The notes beneath the pieces were generated by a model. That model saw only the letters and a program-made list of their open reading frames with translations. It was not told the origin of the DNA and searched no databases. This document shows positions 27,063 to 35,508 of a DNA stretch of 64,000 nt, in pieces. The position numbers and the translations under genes are program-made. The first letter of the stretch is position 1. Each line of letters begins with the position of its first letter. This DNA comes from CAIYOL01 sp964494805 (GTDB taxonomy: Bacteria; Planctomycetota; Phycisphaerae; Sedimentisphaerales; Anaerobacaceae): contig CAZBST010000007.1 in assembly GCA_964494805.1 (NCBI GenBank), positions 61,012-125,011 on the forward strand. Reading direction: 5' to 3'.

Positions 27063-27416
27063 ATGAAGAAAAAACTGGAAGAAATTGCCAGGGAAGATGG
27101 CCGATTCAGTGCAGCAGCACTGAAGTTCGTTTATGAAGGACTCGGTTATGCCGCGAAAAAAGCCACCACGGAACCACACCACGTTACCGGCCAAGCCCTT
27201 TGTGAGGGATTAAAAAAATTAGCTGTCGAAAAATGGGGCAGACTGGCGATGCTCGTATTAAACAAATGGAAAATAAAAACGACACACGATTTCGGCGAAA
27301 TCGTTTATCTGATGATAAAACACGGATGGATGAGCGTTCAGCCGACCGACTCAATCGACGATTTTAACGATGTTTACGATTTCAAATCCGCATTCAAAGA
27401 CCAGTTCAAATTCTAA
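27063..27416 (+). CDS. Minf_1886-family conserved protein
   Basis: 117 residues, conserved bacterial family of unknown function known as Minf_1886. Visible: FSAAALKFVYEGLGYAAK (about 15-32), HHVTGQALCEGLKKLAVEKWG (about 39-59), LVLNKWKIKTTHDFGEIVYLMI and a C-terminal DDFNDVYDF motif. Soluble, no signal peptide. It starts two bases after the metG stop and so belongs to that unit. Such proteins are common in planctomycetes and verrucomicrobia; role not known. Confidence 0.8.
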   Translation: MKKKLEEIAREDGRFSAAALKFVYEGLGYAAKKATTEPHHVTGQALCEGLKKLAVEKWGRLAMLVLNKWKIKTTHDFGEIVYLMIKHGWMSVQPTDSIDDFNDVYDFKSAFKDQFKF

Positions 27417-27541
27417 CGGGGCAGACCGACATAATATTTGCTATTTCGAATTTGTATTCAAATAAACGAAATCACAGCGAAAATAAAAAAAAGAAAAAAT
27501 TTTTGTTGCAGATTAAAATATAAATGAACATAATGCAGGAC

Positions 27542-27590
27542 TAAGTCCCGTAAGGGATGCCTGCCTATGGCTTAGCCATTACGGCATTAC
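27542..27590. repeat. Hairpin repeat with the word TCCCGTAAGGGATGCCT
   Basis: TCCC-GTAA-GGGA hairpin (27546-27557) nested in TAAG...CTTA pairing. The 17-base word at 27546-27562 recurs exactly at 30122-30138 inside the 3' end of clpC. It lies in the 192-base gap before the zinc-ribbon gene; the rest of the gap is AT-rich with no gene. Confidence 0.65.
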
Positions 27591-27608
27591 GAAGGACGAA
27601 GAACATAA

Positions 27609-28343
27609 ATGGGACCTGTATTGAATGCCCTTATAAAACTTCAAAGCGTTGAAAACCAGCTGCGGGCGGCAAAAGCAAAGCTTGCAAGATGCAGAAGAAA
27701 TGTAATCATTCAGGAAAATAATGTCAGAAGCCTCCAAAATGCTTTAGAAGCCAAAAAAGAGGAGATTCAGCTAACCAAGGTCCAGTCCGACCGCCTCGAA
27801 TTGGAACTGCGAACCAGAGAGGAAGAAATAGCCAAGTTAAGGGCCCATCTTAACGCCGCAAAAACAAACAAAGAATACGCCTCAGTCCTCACCCAGCTTA
27901 ATACCACCAAGGCCGACAATTCCAAAATCGAAACCCAAATTCTGGAGCTGCTGAAGGACATCGAAGCCGACGAAACCGAACGCCAAAACATCCAGAATCA
28001 GATAGACGAGCGGAAACAGGCGCTTGAGCAAACCCGAAAGGAATCTGAACTGATGGCAGCTAAATACGAGGCCGAAATCGAGGAAATCCAGGCTGAATGG
28101 GACAGGAAAACACAAGACATACCTGCCGAACCGCTGCGCATCTTTAAGCGCGTCGCAGAAACATACGATGGCGAAGCATTAGCAGTAGTTGAGAAACAGG
28201 AAGGCAAAACAGAGGCCTATAGCTGTGGTGGCTGCTTTATGGGTATCACCACAGAATCCGTCAATCTGCTCCTGTCTAAAGATGATATAATCCGATGCCC
28301 AAGCTGCACGAGGATACTCGTAATTAGCGATTCGCAAGATTAA
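27609..28343 (+). CDS. Coiled-coil protein with C-terminal C4 zinc ribbon (DUF164/CT398-like)
   Basis: 244 residues. Residues about 10-185 form a long heptad-rich coiled coil (EEKLAR-like, KSDRLELELRTREEEIAKLRAHL, ETERQNIQNQIDERKQALEQTRKE). The end carries a C4 zinc ribbon: C-G-G-C at about 207-210 and C-P-S-C at about 231-234 flanking LLLSKDDIIR. This is the CT398/DUF164 zinc-ribbon layout; several members interact with RNA polymerase or flagellar/secretion parts, but function here is unknown. It is followed at 53 bases by the RNase H-PurN fusion. Confidence 0.85.
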   Translation: MGPVLNALIKLQSVENQLRAAKAKLARCRRNVIIQENNVRSLQNALEAKKEEIQLTKVQSDRLELELRTREEEIAKLRAHLNAAKTNKEYASVLTQLNTTKADNSKIETQILELLKDIEADETERQNIQNQIDERKQALEQTRKESELMAAKYEAEIEEIQAEWDRKTQDIPAEPLRIFKRVAETYDGEALAVVEKQEGKTEAYSCGGCFMGITTESVNLLLSKDDIIRCPSCTRILVISDSQD

Positions 28344-28396
28344 TTTCGACGCTCGATTTTTTCTCTTTACGAGCACCCAGTATAGGAGTTGGTAAA

Positions 28397-29470
28397 TTGC
28401 CTGAGCAAATTATCGTTTACACAGATGGCGGCAGCAGAGGCAACCCTGGCCCAGCCGCTGCCGGCTTCATCTTAGCCGACCCCAATGGAAACCAATTACA
28501 GGCCAAAGCTTTATTTCTCGGCCAAACCACAAACAACGTAGCCGAATATACTGCCATTATAAAAGCTCTCCAAGCCGCAAAGCAGATTGGCGCCAAACGG
28601 CTGACGGTTTTCAGTGACAGCGAACTGCTTGTAAAACAGGTTAACGGCCAATATAAAGTCAAAAGTGAGCAAATCCGACCGCTTTTCCAGCAAACCATCA
28701 ATTTAATTAACGAATTTGAAGACTGCAAAGTCAAACACATCACCAGAGATAAAAACAAACAGGCCGACGAGCTTGTTAACCAGGCATTAAATCTCGAACA
28801 GGACATCGAATGCAAACCCCAAGCTGAACCGATGCCGGCAGCACAAAATAAAAAACCAATTCGACTCGGTGTTTTGATTAGCGGCGGCGGCACAACATTA
28901 ATGAATATTCTCGAATATATAAATAAGGGCCGGCTAAACGCTGAAGTCGCTGTCCTAATAAGTTCGCTATCGACCGCAGCTGGCATTGAAAAAGCGAAAG
29001 CCGCCGGACTGGACGTAAAAATCATCCGTAAAAAAGACCATCCGAACATCGACAAGTTCAGCAAACACATCGAAGAAGAACTCGTCGTTGCAAACGTCGA
29101 CCTCGTCGTCCAGGGTGGCTGGCTCTGCCTGTGGAAAATACCGCCCCGATACGAAAACCGCGTGATGAATATACACCCAGCCCTGCTGCCGAGCTTCGGC
29201 GGAAAAGGTATGTGGGGACATCACGTCCACGAGGCGGTTCTCGCAGCAGGATGCAAAATAAGCGGTTGCACTGTGCATTTTTGCACGAATGAGTATGATA
29301 AAGGACCAATAATCGTTCAGCGGAGCTGCCCGGTCGAAAATGACGACAGTCCTGAAACGCTTGCCGCCAGAGTCTTTGAGCAGGAATGTATCGCATATCC
29401 GCAAGCCATAAAACTGTTCGCAGAAGATAAATTACTCATCCAAAACGGCACGGTAAAAATAAAATCATGA
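28397..29470 (+). CDS. Fusion of RNase HI-like domain and phosphoribosylglycinamide formyltransferase PurN
   Basis: 357-residue two-domain protein. Residues 1-135 are an RNase HI-like domain (RNA strand cleavage in RNA-DNA hybrids): YTDGGSRGNPGPAA, NVAEYTAIIKAL, VFSDSELLVKQVNGQYKVKS and TRDKNKQADELVNQAL supply the conserved D-E-D-D acidic residues. After a linker (CKPQAEPMPAAQNKKP, about 137-153), residues about 155-357 are PurN: LGVLISGGGTTLMNILEY, VVQGGWLCLWKIP, MNIHPALLPSF with the catalytic Asn and His, and CTNEYDKGPII with the Asp. In E. coli these are separate genes in unrelated pathways. Start is a TTG at 28397 with AGGAG upstream. No other pur genes are near. Confidence 0.92.
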   Translation: MPEQIIVYTDGGSRGNPGPAAAGFILADPNGNQLQAKALFLGQTTNNVAEYTAIIKALQAAKQIGAKRLTVFSDSELLVKQVNGQYKVKSEQIRPLFQQTINLINEFEDCKVKHITRDKNKQADELVNQALNLEQDIECKPQAEPMPAAQNKKPIRLGVLISGGGTTLMNILEYINKGRLNAEVAVLISSLSTAAGIEKAKAAGLDVKIIRKKDHPNIDKFSKHIEEELVVANVDLVVQGGWLCLWKIPPRYENRVMNIHPALLPSFGGKGMWGHHVHEAVLAAGCKISGCTVHFCTNEYDKGPIIVQRSCPVENDDSPETLAARVFEQECIAYPQAIKLFAEDKLLIQNGTVKIKS

Positions 29471-29510
29471 AGTGTTAACTGTCAACCGCACCCCAGCCGA
29501 AATACCAGAT

Positions 29511-30008
29511 ATGAACAGACGACAAAAAACCATATTAGGAAATACCGCAACTGTAATAGTTATTACGGCTATTGCCGTCGTGGCAATGATTAACCTCAAA
29601 AACTGGGTCAACCGTTCAGAAGCAACGCGTGCAATGGAAAATCTCGGCAGAATGGTCTCGCAGTATCGGGAGAAATACGGTTGTGTCCCTCCTGAATCCC
29701 ATATCGATAGAATCAAAGAAGAATTAGAAGGGCACGTTCGACTCGGTAAAGTGATTTATAGGGCTCAATGGATTGATTTTGAATCAACGCCCGACGAAAT
29801 TTTGGCTTATACCGAAAGGCCCTACAGTTCATGGTTGTTCGGCAAAAAACATATTATCCTTCGTCTTGGTGGCCGCGTAGAGTGGATGGATAAGCGAGAG
29901 TTCGAGACCCTGTTAGCCCAACAGCAAAGCTCCCAAGAACTTGAACTGCTGCACAAAAAGTTAAGGCACGTTTCACCGCCGTCTTCTAATCCCGTTTTCA
30001 GTCCGTAG
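29511..30008 (+). CDS. Membrane-anchored protein of unknown function (type II pseudopilin-like layout)
   Basis: 165 residues from the ATG at 29511. A short basic head (MNRRQKTIL) is followed by one hydrophobic helix (TATVIVITAIAVVAMINL, about residues 11-28) and then a soluble part with ENLGRMVSQYREKYGCVPPESHIDRIKEEL. The layout recalls pseudopilins or small type II-secretion-like proteins of planctomycetes, but no prepilin cleavage motif is clear. The middle carries RPYSSWLFGKKHIILRLGGRVEWM. Convergent with clpC. Function not assigned; the upstream GTG at 29472 is a less likely start. Confidence 0.6.
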   Translation: MNRRQKTILGNTATVIVITAIAVVAMINLKNWVNRSEATRAMENLGRMVSQYREKYGCVPPESHIDRIKEELEGHVRLGKVIYRAQWIDFESTPDEILAYTERPYSSWLFGKKHIILRLGGRVEWMDKREFETLLAQQQSSQELELLHKKLRHVSPPSSNPVFSP

Positions 30009-30058
30009 ATGTCTTTTTTGTTGCAAAACCCAGCTTGAAAAGCCGACCTTAGCCCCTT

Positions 30059-32614
30059 TTATTGTGATTGTGCATCCGTCTCGGAAGGGTCAAGCCTCGA
30101 CGGAACCGGTTGTTTGTTGTCTCCCGTAAGGGATGCCTCACGGCACTCATCCTCCTTTACCTTGAAACCCTCAAACTTCAGGTGCTCTTCGTCCTGCACG
30201 TCAATTTTTATCAACTTCTCACCCTTGAATCGTCCTTGCAGCAAACTTTCCGAGAGCGGGTCTTCTATATAATGCTCAATAGCTCGACGCAGCGGCCTTG
30301 CGCCGAATTCCGGATTGTAACCCTTGTCGATGAGAAATTCCTTTGCCTGCTCACTGAGTTCCAGCTTCAAACCGTGCTCAATTAGACGCTTGAACACCTT
30401 TACAAGCTCGAATTCCACAATAACCTGCAGGTCCTCTCTGGTCAGTGCCTTTAGCACTATCACATCATCGAGTCGGTTCAGAAACTCGGGCCTAAAATGC
30501 CGCTCAACCTCTTTATGCAGCATATCTTTCATCTTCTCGTAGTTGGCCTCAGGGGTCTTCTTTCCGAACCCAAAACCGGAGCTGTTTTTAATCAGGTCCG
30601 CACCGATGTTACTGGTCATAATCAGGACAATGTTCTTAAAATCAACGTGTCTGCCGAAGCTGTCAGTCAATCTTCCCTCATCCATAATCTGCAGCAGTAT
30701 ATTGTAAACATCAGCATGGGCCTTTTCGATTTCATCCAGCAGCAGGACGGCATACGGCCTTCTTCGAATTCTTTCGGTCAATTGTCCTCCTTCTTCGTAA
30801 CCGACATACCCTGGAGGAGCCCCAACCAATCTGCTGACATTATGCTTTTCCATAAATTCGCTCATATCAATCTGGATGAGTGAATTCTCGTCTCCGAACA
30901 TAAACTCGGCGAGCGATTTGGCAAGCAGAGTTTTTCCGACCCCGCTTGGTCCAAGGAATATGAAGGAGCCCATCGGCCGATTTGGGTCCTTTATTCCGCT
31001 TCTGGCACGTCTTACAGCTTTAGCAATAGCGTTAATGGCCTCGTCCTGCGAAACAACCCGCTTATGCAGCTCGGTTTCGAGCTCCAAAAGTCGCTGGGTT
31101 TCTTTCTTTTCCAGTCTGGTCAGTGGAACGCCTGTCATCTTGCTGACTACCTCTGCAATAATCTCGGTGTCCACCACGCCGGTTGTTTCTTTGTTCTCTT
31201 CATACCATTTTTTATGCAGGGCTGTCTTCTCAGTCAAAAGCTGCTGGGCCTCATCCCTCAATGCCGCTGCCCGTTCATAGTCGGCGCTTCGGACCGCCTC
31301 GTCCTTTTCCCTCTGCAGCTTCTCAATTTTTTCTTCGAGTTCAGTCAAATCCGGCGGCGGCGTCATATTCTTCAATCGCACTCTTGCACCGGCCTCATCG
31401 ACCACATCTATGGCCTTATCCGGCAGACACCGCCCGCTGATATATCTGCTCGACAGCTCCACCGCCTGATACAATGCCTCATCGCTGAATCGCACCCTAT
31501 GGTGTGCTTCATACCTGTCCTGCAGTCCCCTGAGAATTTCGAGCGTTTCATCTTTTGACGGCGATTCAACGATTATGGTCTGGAAACGTCTTTCGAGAGC
31601 TCCGTCCTTTTCGATATGTTTTCTGTACTCATCGAGCGTAGTAGCCCCAATACACTGCACCTCTCCGCGAGCCAGAGCCGGCTTTAGGACATTGGAGGCG
31701 TCTATGGCGCCCTCTGCACCGCCAGCCCCGACGAGCGTATGAAGCTCATCGATAAACAATACTACATTTTTGGCTCTGACAACCTCGTTAATGACGGCCT
31801 TTATTCGTTCCTCGAATTGCCCACGGTACTTTGTTCCGGCGACCATCATAGCAAGGTCGAGTACCACTATACGCTTGTCTTTGAGAATTTCCGGCACTTG
31901 CTTATTAACAATCTGTTGTGACAGTCCCTCGACGATAGCAGTCTTTCCAACGCCAGCTTCACCGAGCAGGACAGGATTATTTTTCGTTCTTCTGCATAGA
32001 ATCTGTATAAGCCGTTCGATTTCAGTTTTTCTGCCTATGACTGGGTCAAGCTCATCATTGGCGGCCAATTCAGTCAAGTCTCTGCCGAAAGAATCGAGCG
32101 CGGGGGTTTTGCTTTTTGGCTTACGGCCGATATGTGGCCCGAGCTTCATATCGAGGCCGGCCGGCGAGCCTTCTACGCCGGCCCCGAGTAAATTCAGGAT
32201 TTCCTGCCGTACCTCTTCGAGTTTCAAACCAAGACTCAGCAGCACCTGAGCAGCAATACCTTCGCTTTCCCGCAGCAGCCCTAACAAGATATGTTCAGTG
32301 CCGACATAATTATGGTTAAGAGCTCTGGCCTCTTCAATGGCATACTCAATAACCTTTTTGGCCCTTGGACTCTGTGGAAGTTTGCCCATAGTAACCATAT
32401 CCGGCCCGCTTTTGACATGTTTTTCGACCTCCAGGCGAAGCTTTTTTATATCGACATCAAAGTTCTTCAGGACGGTAGCGCCTACGCCGCTGCCTTCTTT
32501 AACCAGCCCCAGCAGAATATGTTCAGTGCCAATAACGTCGTGGTTAAAACGCTGAGCTTCCTGATTCGCCAGTGCCATAACCTTGCGTGCACGGTCTGTA
32601 AAACGCTCAAACAT
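30059..32614 (-). CDS. clpC: ATP-dependent Clp protease ATP-binding subunit ClpC
   Basis: Hsp100 AAA+ unfoldase that feeds ClpP, 851 residues. N-terminal double Clp repeat (FTDRARKVMALANQEA, HILLGLVKEG...), first AAA with Walker A G-E-A-G-V-G-K-T (about 216-223) and VLFIDELHTLVGAG, a middle UVR-type coiled coil (EKLQREKDEAVRSADYERAA, about 425-450), and second AAA with G-P-S-G-V-G-K-T (about 553-560), ending in the D2 small domain GYNPEFGARPLRR. The last 25 residues (ECREASLTGDNKQPVPSRLDP...) look non-conserved; their DNA contains the 17-base hairpin repeat also found at 27546. A perfect-consensus promoter lies just upstream. No clpP in the window. Confidence 0.96.
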   Translation of the reverse strand: MFERFTDRARKVMALANQEAQRFNHDVIGTEHILLGLVKEGSGVGATVLKNFDVDIKKLRLEVEKHVKSGPDMVTMGKLPQSPRAKKVIEYAIEEARALNHNYVGTEHILLGLLRESEGIAAQVLLSLGLKLEEVRQEILNLLGAGVEGSPAGLDMKLGPHIGRKPKSKTPALDSFGRDLTELAANDELDPVIGRKTEIERLIQILCRRTKNNPVLLGEAGVGKTAIVEGLSQQIVNKQVPEILKDKRIVVLDLAMMVAGTKYRGQFEERIKAVINEVVRAKNVVLFIDELHTLVGAGGAEGAIDASNVLKPALARGEVQCIGATTLDEYRKHIEKDGALERRFQTIIVESPSKDETLEILRGLQDRYEAHHRVRFSDEALYQAVELSSRYISGRCLPDKAIDVVDEAGARVRLKNMTPPPDLTELEEKIEKLQREKDEAVRSADYERAAALRDEAQQLLTEKTALHKKWYEENKETTGVVDTEIIAEVVSKMTGVPLTRLEKKETQRLLELETELHKRVVSQDEAINAIAKAVRRARSGIKDPNRPMGSFIFLGPSGVGKTLLAKSLAEFMFGDENSLIQIDMSEFMEKHNVSRLVGAPPGYVGYEEGGQLTERIRRRPYAVLLLDEIEKAHADVYNILLQIMDEGRLTDSFGRHVDFKNIVLIMTSNIGADLIKNSSGFGFGKKTPEANYEKMKDMLHKEVERHFRPEFLNRLDDVIVLKALTREDLQVIVEFELVKVFKRLIEHGLKLELSEQAKEFLIDKGYNPEFGARPLRRAIEHYIEDPLSESLLQGRFKGEKLIKIDVQDEEHLKFEGFKVKEDECREASLTGDNKQPVPSRLDPSETDAQSQ
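30122..30138. repeat. Copy of the TCCCGTAAGGGATGCCT repeat inside the clpC 3' end
   Basis: Exact 17-base match to 27546-27562, here translated as part of the ClpC C-terminal tail (about residues 826-831). Confidence 0.75.
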
Positions 32615-32647
32615 CTTCAGTTACCTCAAAAATATCGCAAAATATTA

Positions 32648-32676
32648 ATTATAATGCATCTTAACCAGTTTGTCAA
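32648..32676 (-). promoter_or_regulatory. Consensus sigma70 promoter of clpC
   Basis: Minus strand: TTGACA (32676-32671), 17-base spacer, TATAAT (32653-32648), both hexamers perfect, about 34 bases before the clpC ATG. Confidence 0.75.
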
Positions 32677-33005
32677 ACCATCAGGATATACTAAATCCCT
32701 CTCAAAACCACTGGCTTCCATCCTTTTATATGCCCCAAACCAAATTGATGTTCATTTGTCGGACTAATACTATTTTCCTTCCAGAGCTACGGCAAGGTTC
32801 CCGCCTTGACGAGCATTGCCAGTTTTATCGACAAAAATGGCGGTGGACTTTCCTTTTGATTGCCCGAAAACCCTCTTTAGACACCAAAAAAGACCTTCCT
32901 AATTCACAAAACAGCCTTTTGGCAAAATAGAATTGATAACGGGCTTTACTAGGGATTTATTCAAACCCCTCGTACTTGGTGTGTATGTTTGATGCCTTTT
33001 GAATT
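32677..33005. other. Intergenic, no gene seen
   Basis: About 330 bases between clpC and the coiled-coil gene; open frames here are short, of unlike composition and without ribosome sites. No hairpin stood out. Confidence 0.5.
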
Positions 33006-33278
33006 CTATGTCGGCCCCTGGCCGTTATTTTCCCCAAGCATTTTTCTAAGGTACTCATTTTCCCGGCGGGTGGCTTCCAGGTCGAAAAGCTGATATTTAA
33101 TACATACCCGCAAATAATCCAGCGACTCTTGCAGACTACTGACGCTTTTTTCAAGCTTCTTCTGGCTCTCGCTGGCTTGTTGGGCCAGCATAGCCAGCTT
33201 TCTATATTGTGAGTCGGCTGTCCCCCCGAATTCTTTGACCAGTTCTTTAAGCTTCTCTTGCAACTGTGCTTCGTCCAT
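33006..33278 (-). CDS. Small coiled-coil protein
   Basis: 90 residues from the ATG at 33278, which has GGGGAGA nine bases upstream; a longer frame from 33314 lacks this. Almost entirely helical: AQLQEKLKELVKEFGG, QYRKLAMLAQQASESQKKLEKSVSSLQESLDYLRVCIKYQLFDLEATRRENEYL (given in parts, residues about 5-78) reads as a continuous heptad pattern, then MLGENNGQGP. No signal peptide or membrane segment. Not recognised as a named family; it looks like a small conserved planctomycete protein, perhaps a structural or adaptor coiled coil. Confidence 0.65.
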   Translation of the reverse strand: MDEAQLQEKLKELVKEFGGTADSQYRKLAMLAQQASESQKKLEKSVSSLQESLDYLRVCIKYQLFDLEATRRENEYLRKMLGENNGQGPT

Positions 33279-33667
33279 CACATCATTCTCCCCAGAAAAG
33301 CTTCTTCCATTCAATCACCCTCTTACAGAATCTCCGAAGCCGTTTGTTCATAAATAATGCAAAATTCATACCAGGACGCACCTAAATAAGCTGGCCGCAA
33401 AATTCCACCGCTCGACCCTATAAAAAGCATCTTAAAGCAGCTTGAAGTAACACCTTTAAGCATTATCCCGATGTATTGGGACATAACCCCTATACGGATT
33501 AAAGCCCTGTGTGGCGAAAAATCGACGTTGCAGCCCTACCCGCATTGACTCACGAGGCGTAACGATTTCAACAAAAGATAGTTACACCGGCGTTGATTAT
33601 TATAAACATCGCTGTTGATTTGCAGCGACAATTATGCCTAATCAGCCACATAAACAGCCTTTTTTAG
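33279..33667. other. Intergenic, no gene seen
   Basis: About 390 bases of mixed sequence. A CATCGCTGTTGATTTGCAGCG palindromic stretch near 33608-33628 can form a hairpin; no ORF or RNA gene is supported. Confidence 0.5.
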
Positions 33668-33697
33668 TTGTAGTTTCCCTGTTAAAATGACTATAAT
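33668..33697 (+). promoter_or_regulatory. Putative promoter for the 33788 gene
   Basis: TTGTAG (33668-33673), 18-base spacer, TATAAT (33692-33697). Confidence 0.5.
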
Positions 33698-33711
33698 ATC
33701 TGAAGACTTAA

Positions 33712-33750
33712 CTCCCCCTTATCTTCTGTCGAAGACAGAAAAGAGGGGAG
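33712..33750 (+). promoter_or_regulatory. Strong leader hairpin ahead of the 33788 gene
   Basis: CTCCCCCTT...TCTTCTGTC-GAA-GACAGAA...AGAGGGGAG forms a long stem (33712-33750) located between the promoter and the start codon. It could be an attenuator or RNA stabiliser; there is no U-run after it. Confidence 0.5.
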
Positions 33751-33787
33751 CGGTTGCATAAAATTCTTTTTGAAAAGGGCAGGTCTT

Positions 33788-34762
33788 ATGAACCCGGGAA
33801 AAGATAAACCCTTAGCACAGCTTACATGGCTTATCCCTATCGCATTAATAGCCGTGGCCTTGCTCATAGTCCTTGTCGACATATTTCTTCCTGGAAGCAG
33901 GATATTATATTTCGCATGGCTCCTTATTGCTCTAGCGCTTTTGGCGGTAGTTTCTTTGATACTCTTAAAAACATTTAAAATTCTCAACTCACTTACGGAA
34001 AACGACACGAAGCTCGAAAAAATAGCCGAGACACTGGAAAAGAGCCGCTCTGTTTTGACACAAATCAACCAAAACACCCGCCTCAGCGAAGCAGCAAAAG
34101 CGGTTGCATTCCGCGATGCAGACATACAGTCCCTCAGGGAGGCCGTTTTTGATAAGCTCCAGCAGCAGGATTTCGATGCCGCCTACGAAGTGATTGATGA
34201 AATCGCCCTCCATATTGAGTATAAAAACCTGGCTGAGCAGCTACGGACTCAGGCAAACAATTACCGCGATGCAACCGACACCGAAAGGGTAAATCAGGTC
34301 ATATCGCATATCGAAAAGCTCTTTGAAAGCTCTCAGTGGGCCAAAGCCAGCGCCCAGATTGAAAGGTTAATCAGAGACTTTCCCAAATCCGAAAATGCAA
34401 AAGCAATGCGGCAGAAACTGCTCGATAAAAAAGAAGAGCGGAAAAAAATATTGCTCAACGCCTGGGATGATGCCATAAAACGTCAGGCCACCGACCGAAG
34501 CCTGGAGATTCTAAGGGAGCTGGACCTCTACCTTACTCCAAATGAAGGGTTGGCTTTACAGGAAGCTGCAAAGGACGTTTTCAGAAACAAGCTGCACAAC
34601 CTCGGCGTCCAATTCTCTCTGGCTGTATCCGGAAAACAATGGGCAAAAGCGATTGAGGCCGGCGAGCAGATTATTCACGACTTCCCAAACAGCAAAATGG
34701 CCGAGGAAATTCACGAAAAGTGGGACATCCTGAGGCAGAAAGCCGAGCAGAGAGACAATTAA
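33788..34762 (+). CDS. Membrane protein with helical (TPR-like) repeat domain
   Basis: 324 residues from the ATG at 33788. Two adjacent membrane helices (WLIPIALIAVALLIVLVDIF and YFAWLLIALALLAVVSLILL, about residues 14-60) anchor a long cytoplasmic helical domain. The soluble part contains repeated helix pairs of the type QQDFDAAYEVIDEI, SSQWAKASAQIERLIRDFPKSENAKAM, and SGKQWAKAIEAGEQIIHDFPNSKMAEEI, i.e. a TPR-like pattern with W-A-K-A and DFP-x-S-x-x-A. Such proteins serve as scaffolds; partner unknown. It ends directly at repeat R2. Own promoter and leader hairpin upstream. Confidence 0.7.
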   Translation: MNPGKDKPLAQLTWLIPIALIAVALLIVLVDIFLPGSRILYFAWLLIALALLAVVSLILLKTFKILNSLTENDTKLEKIAETLEKSRSVLTQINQNTRLSEAAKAVAFRDADIQSLREAVFDKLQQQDFDAAYEVIDEIALHIEYKNLAEQLRTQANNYRDATDTERVNQVISHIEKLFESSQWAKASAQIERLIRDFPKSENAKAMRQKLLDKKEERKKILLNAWDDAIKRQATDRSLEILRELDLYLTPNEGLALQEAAKDVFRNKLHNLGVQFSLAVSGKQWAKAIEAGEQIIHDFPNSKMAEEIHEKWDILRQKAEQRDN

Positions 34763-34879
34763 AATTGGGTTCGTTTGGGTTCGTTTTTGAGCTTGGCCGT
34801 TTTAAGTTTTTGGTTATTAGTCATTGTAATTACTACATTTACAAGCATTTTTGGCATTTCGAAAATTGGGTTCGTTTTG
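34763..34879 (-). repeat. Dispersed repeat R2, copy 2 (inverted)
   Basis: Reverse complement of the 8963-9081 block with divergence; shared words include ATTACAATGACTAATAAC and AAAAATGCTT. It begins at the base after the stop codon of the 33788 gene. Confidence 0.7.
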
Positions 34880-35124
34880 CATTTTTTTGTTCATTTTGAT
34901 TGATTTTTCCTTCCAGCGCAGAAAATCTCCGTATCAACCGCAGAGGGCGCAGAGAACGCAGAGGAACAAGTTATAAATGGTATTAGCTGTTTATCCGTAA
35001 CCGCTCATTGGTAATTCCTTTAAAAAACTATCCCCCGCTACTTCGCTTCGGCGAAGTAAGACGACGGGGGCGACCCCCTTTAGAGTAAACGGCACTCTAT
35101 ACAAAGGGGCAGGCGAAGTGTCGT
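34880..35124. other. Intergenic, short palindromes
   Basis: Contains an ACCGCAGAGGGCGCAGAG repeat word (34938-34965), a CTTCGCTTCGGCGAAG palindrome (35041-35058), and CCCCCG/CGGGGG pairs around it. No gene. Confidence 0.5.
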
Positions 35125-35242
35125 CTACAATTGGAGGGACTTGCGCGATTGATGCGAAAATTGTGGGGTTTTCAGAGGTGTGGTTTTGGCTAAGTCGTTA
35201 TAGTTAAAGGGATAAAAAAATTTTGAAAAAATGGGTTTTAGG
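35125..35242 (-). repeat. Dispersed repeat R1, copy 2 (inverted, 118 bp)
   Basis: Reverse complement of 8658-8775 with scattered substitutions and no net length change. Conserved words: CTAAGTCGTTATAG and TTGCGCGA, and the T/A-rich TTTTTTTATCCC part. Confidence 0.75.
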
Positions 35243-35317
35243 TATGGGGGTATCTGCGCTTTTGATTGAAGTTTAACCGCTGAGAACGCAAAGAGCGCAG
35301 TGATTTTTAGATCTAAG

Positions 35318-35419
35318 TTGCTGTTGTTTCCGTAAGCCGCAATGAGGAACATCAGTATTACGCAGTCCGCAGGACGAAGTAAATAGGAAAGATGGCCGAA
35401 CTGGAGGACACAACAGCAA
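35318..35419 (-). mobile_element. 102-bp TIR element, copy C
   Basis: Reverse-complement copy of the elements at 6283 and 8456, exactly 102 bp, with perfect ends TTGCTGTTGT and ACAACAGCAA. Differs from A and B by scattered substitutions. It lies 90 bases beyond the end of the large subtilase gene. Confidence 0.85.
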
Positions 35420-35508
35420 ATTTTAAGGATTGGAGAGGGAAGATTTCAGTAGGTGGCAATGCCACATAGCGCGGACATTTGCGTAGGTTTTTAGACACAG
35501 ATTAGTTT

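Noticed and set aside
27417..27608. Possible tRNA or small RNA in the gap with hairpins
   Set aside because: The hairpins match a dispersed repeat and do not form a cloverleaf; no T-loop or acceptor pairing found.
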